This document shows, piece by piece, positions 7,023 through 8,315 of a stretch of DNA of 8,315 nt. The DNA is from Sphingobacterium thalpophilum. Its GTDB lineage: Bacteria > Bacteroidota > Bacteroidia > Flavobacteriales > Flavobacteriaceae. Each line of letters begins with the position of its first letter. The first letter of the stretch is position 1. The stretch is from positions 1 through 8,315 of the forward strand of contig CALQBR020000041.1 in the NCBI GenBank assembly GCA_943328865.2, given 5' to 3'. The notes under the pieces were generated by a model. The model saw nothing but the letters and a program-made list of their open reading frames with translations, was not told where the DNA came from and made no database searches. The position numbers were made by a program, and so were the translations under genes.

Positions 7023-7538
7023 TTAATATTCTAATCGGGCTACAATTGCATTAAATTCAGAATAATTAATCCAATTTTGACTTACCGTTTTATCATTGAT
7101 TGCCAATACTCTTTTATGAAATTCGTCTAAAATCCCATTTTCAATCATATAACTAATTACTTGTTCAAAAGAATGAAGCATACTCTTGTAAAACGATTCC
7201 TGTTTGATGATTTTATCACCCGCAAAGGTTTGTGCTATTTCAATAGAATATAACATTATATCAGCAATAATAAACGGATCTACACCAAGAGTCATAAAAT
7301 GTTTGATATACTTTTGAGCTACTGAGCGTCTGGCTTTGGCCTTTTTACCAATGATTGGAAAATATTCATTTGAGATTTTAAGTTTGCACGCTTGTGCAAG
7401 TTGGTCTTCTTTTGGATTAAAAACAAAATTATAATACGTTTTTACGGGTATAAACTTATCGTACAATTCTAAAATTTGTTCCTCGAGTTGTATTTTATCC
7501 AGTCCGCTAAGGTATTTTTTTAAATCTCTTTTGCTCAT
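7023..7538 (-). CDS. DUF6155-type protein of unknown function
   Basis: This is a 171-residue soluble, mostly helical protein without signal peptide or membrane helix. The N-terminus (SKRDLKKYLSGL, then LEEQILELYDKF) and a basic central segment KKAKARRSVAQKYIKHF (65-81), followed by LGVDPFIIADIMLYSIEIAQ (84-103), match what I remember of the Bacteroidota family DUF6155; that name is from memory and should be confirmed. No function is known to me. The basic central helix could bind nucleic acid, which is speculation. The gene lies 78 bp upstream of the helicase ATG on the same strand with no visible terminator between them, so read-through is likely although the helicase has its own promoter. 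Upstream, on the minus strand, TATATTTA (7564-7557) is a one-mismatch -7 element close to the ATG at 7538. Confidence 0.8.
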   Translation of the reverse strand: MSKRDLKKYLSGLDKIQLEEQILELYDKFIPVKTYYNFVFNPKEDQLAQACKLKISNEYFPIIGKKAKARRSVAQKYIKHFMTLGVDPFIIADIMLYSIEIAQTFAGDKIIKQESFYKSMLHSFEQVISYMIENGILDEFHKRVLAINDKTVSQNWINYSEFNAIVARLEY

Positions 7539-7606
7539 TACTCTGGGTTATTATGTTAAATATAAATTAGTTTTGGATTCTATAGTTTAATAATAATGAT
7601 ATTACT

Positions 7607-7614
7607 TATTTTTG
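7607..7614 (+). promoter_or_regulatory. -7 promoter element of the DUF3817 gene
   Basis: TATTTTTG is an exact match to the Bacteroidota -7 consensus TAnnTTTG, 27 bp before the ATG at 7642. No TTG stands at the right distance for the -33 element (the nearest, 7573-7575, is 31 bp away). It covers the TTG at 7612 that opens the longer reading frame, so that TTG is unlikely to be translated. Confidence 0.45.
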
Positions 7615-7641
7615 TTGCTTTTCACCCTAAAAAATATATTA

Positions 7642-7920
7642 ATGATTAAGTTTTTCAAAATTTTAGCGCTAGTTGAAGGGATTTCTGCTCTATTATTATT
7701 CTTTTTTGCAATGCCAATGAAATATTTTTTTCAAATCCCAATTTACGTTAAGTATATCGGAATGGCTCATGGTTTACTATTCACAGCTTATATCATAATG
7801 GCCACTATTTTAAAGTTTGATCAGAATTGGAATTTTAAAAAGTATCTTGAAATTTGTTTGGCTTCAATCCCTCCTTTTGGCACTTTTTATATTGAAAAGA
7901 AATATCTTAAAAACGTTTAA
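7642..7920 (+). CDS. DUF3817 family small membrane protein
   Basis: From the ATG at 7642 this encodes 92 residues with three hydrophobic segments (about 4-23, 36-57 and 66-84). The family pattern is clear: VEG at 11-13, MPMKY at 24-28, GMAHG at 40-44 with the conserved His in helix 2, and PPFGTF at 77-82 near the end, followed by a basic tail. DUF3817 proteins (YdzA-like) are small inner-membrane proteins of unknown function found in many bacteria. A frame ten residues longer begins at TTG 7612, but it overlaps an exact -7 promoter element, and the ATG start gives the usual family N-terminus directly before helix 1. The gene is transcribed away from the DUF6155 gene and appears to be a single-gene unit ended by a hairpin at 7946-7978. 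No functional link to its neighbours is visible. Confidence 0.85.
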   Translation: MIKFFKILALVEGISALLLFFFAMPMKYFFQIPIYVKYIGMAHGLLFTAYIIMATILKFDQNWNFKKYLEICLASIPPFGTFYIEKKYLKNV

Positions 7921-7945
7921 TGTCATAAGATTCTGTTTAGTTAGG

Positions 7946-7989
7946 ATGTAGGATTAAAAAATTTAATTTCATCTACATATACATTTTTT
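7946..7989 (+). terminator. Candidate terminator after the DUF3817 gene
   Basis: Two nested stems, ATGTAG/CTACAT (7946-7951/7973-7978) and ATTAAA/TTTAAT (7953-7958/7962-7967), form a bulged hairpin 25 bp after the stop codon. Six T bases follow at 7984-7989. It is AT-rich and interrupted by a 5-nt bulge. The rest of 7921-8080 shows no gene. Confidence 0.4.
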
Positions 7990-8080
7990 AACTGACGGCA
8001 ATAGCTTCTTGAAGGTTTAAAAAAAATAATTAAACGTAATTATTTAAGAAACAATCTGCTAATTTAGAATAAATAGAAAC

Positions 8081-8111
8081 AAAAAAAGCTTCGAATTACT
8101 TCGAAGCTTTT
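8081..8111 (-). terminator. Intrinsic terminator of tRNA-His
   Basis: AAAAGCTTCGAA (8084-8095) and TTCGAAGCTTTT (8100-8111) form a perfect 12-bp stem with a 4-nt loop. On the minus strand the hairpin ends in seven T bases (8087-8081) and lies 9 bp after the tRNA 3' end. On the plus strand only four T bases follow, so the minus orientation is the functional one. Confidence 0.85.
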
Positions 8112-8120
8112 GCGTTTTTG

Positions 8121-8195
8121 GGTGGCTGACCGGGTTCGAACCGGCGACCCTCGGCACCACAAACCAATACTCTAACCAGCTGAGCTACAACCACC
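8121..8195 (-). tRNA. tRNA-His(GTG)
   Basis: The minus strand folds into a complete cloverleaf. The acceptor stem GTGGTTG pairs with CAGCCAC (one G-T pair), the D arm is GCTC/GAGT, and the anticodon loop TTGTGGT has anticodon GTG. The T arm is GCCGG-TTCGAAC-CCGGT. The extra G at position -1 (8195) facing C73 (8121) is the identity mark of histidine tRNA. The 3' CCA is not encoded (C73 is followed by CAA), so it must be added by the CCA-adding enzyme. A promoter lies just upstream and a strong terminator 9 bp downstream, so the gene is a single-tRNA unit. Confidence 0.97.
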
Positions 8196-8208
8196 ATTTT
8201 AACGTGTG

Positions 8209-8239
8209 CAAATATCCTGCAAAAGTTTTCTTTTTACAA
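8209..8239 (-). promoter_or_regulatory. Promoter of tRNA-His
   Basis: On the minus strand TTG (8239-8237) and GATATTTG (8216-8209), one mismatch from TAnnTTTG, are 20 bp apart, an optimal Bacteroidota spacing. The predicted start near 8202 leaves a leader of only a few bases before the mature tRNA. Confidence 0.45.
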
Positions 8240-8257
8240 ACTATATTTTTAAAAAAA

Positions 8258-8315
8258 TTACTTTAAATCCGCTAAACTATTGACTGCCAAAAGCCTTTCT
8301 ACTGTAAATCCTTCT
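8258..8315 (-). CDS. C-terminal end of an unidentified gene (partial)
   Basis: The minus strand entering from the right edge reads EGFTVERLLAVNSLADLK and then TAA at 8260-8258. It is chosen because it is the longest of the three open frames here (18 codons against 12 and fewer) and has a protein-like composition. The fragment is too short to name a family. The stop is 19 bp before the tRNA-His promoter. Confidence 0.45.
   Translation of the reverse strand, partial: EGFTVERLLAVNSLADLK

Noticed and set aside
5406..7538. Helicase plus DUF6155 gene as a defence or restriction system
   Set aside because: No nuclease, methylase or other defence effector is nearby, and the genes sit beside a tRNA and ordinary small genes with their own promoter and terminator.
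8121..8195. tRNA-His as an integration site for a mobile element
   Set aside because: No integrase gene, no direct repeat of the tRNA 3' end and no transposon ends are visible; its own terminator and flanks look intact.

Overview
The window looks like chromosomal DNA of an AT-rich Bacteroidota, most likely a Flavobacterium-type member of the Flavobacteriaceae. The support is a very low GC content, start codons without Shine-Dalgarno sequences, several exact copies of the Bacteroidota -7 promoter element TAnnTTTG, and small families typical of that phylum. The genus is an inference.

Left part (1-5055, all on the minus strand, so read from right to left): a four-gene cluster for a Pel-like exopolysaccharide. 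It begins with pelF (cytosolic GT4 glycosyltransferase), followed after 36 bp by a pelG-like polysaccharide flippase with an unusual N-terminal extension of about 105 residues. Next, overlapping pelG by 14 bp, is a short exported protein of the GH114/TM1410 type, the fold of the PelA glycoside hydrolase domain. After a 2-bp gap comes a large polytopic membrane protein that runs off the left edge; its topology is reminiscent of GT-C glycosyltransferases. The likely scheme is that PelF polymerises an (acetyl)hexosamine-type chain in the cytoplasm, PelG moves it across the inner membrane, and the hydrolase trims or releases it in the periplasm. The last protein may modify the chain or stand in for a missing subunit. 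Recognisable PelA deacetylase, PelB, PelC, PelD and PelE are not in the window, but downstream genes of the operon are cut off.

Middle (5056-5405): a 350-bp gap without genes. It holds an intrinsic terminator for the helicase gene on the right, a second terminator-like hairpin in the same orientation, and candidate promoters for the pel-like operon.

Right part (5406-8315): a superfamily 2 helicase of the ResIII/DEAD type and a DUF6155-type protein, both on the minus strand; a divergent DUF3817 membrane protein on the plus strand; a tRNA-His(GTG) on the minus strand with promoter and terminator; and the last codons of an unidentified minus-strand gene at the right edge. For the helicase and the DUF3817 gene, an exact TATTTTTG promoter element overlaps the longest-ORF TTG start, so both are annotated here from internal ATG codons. 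The most interesting part is the variant pel cluster.
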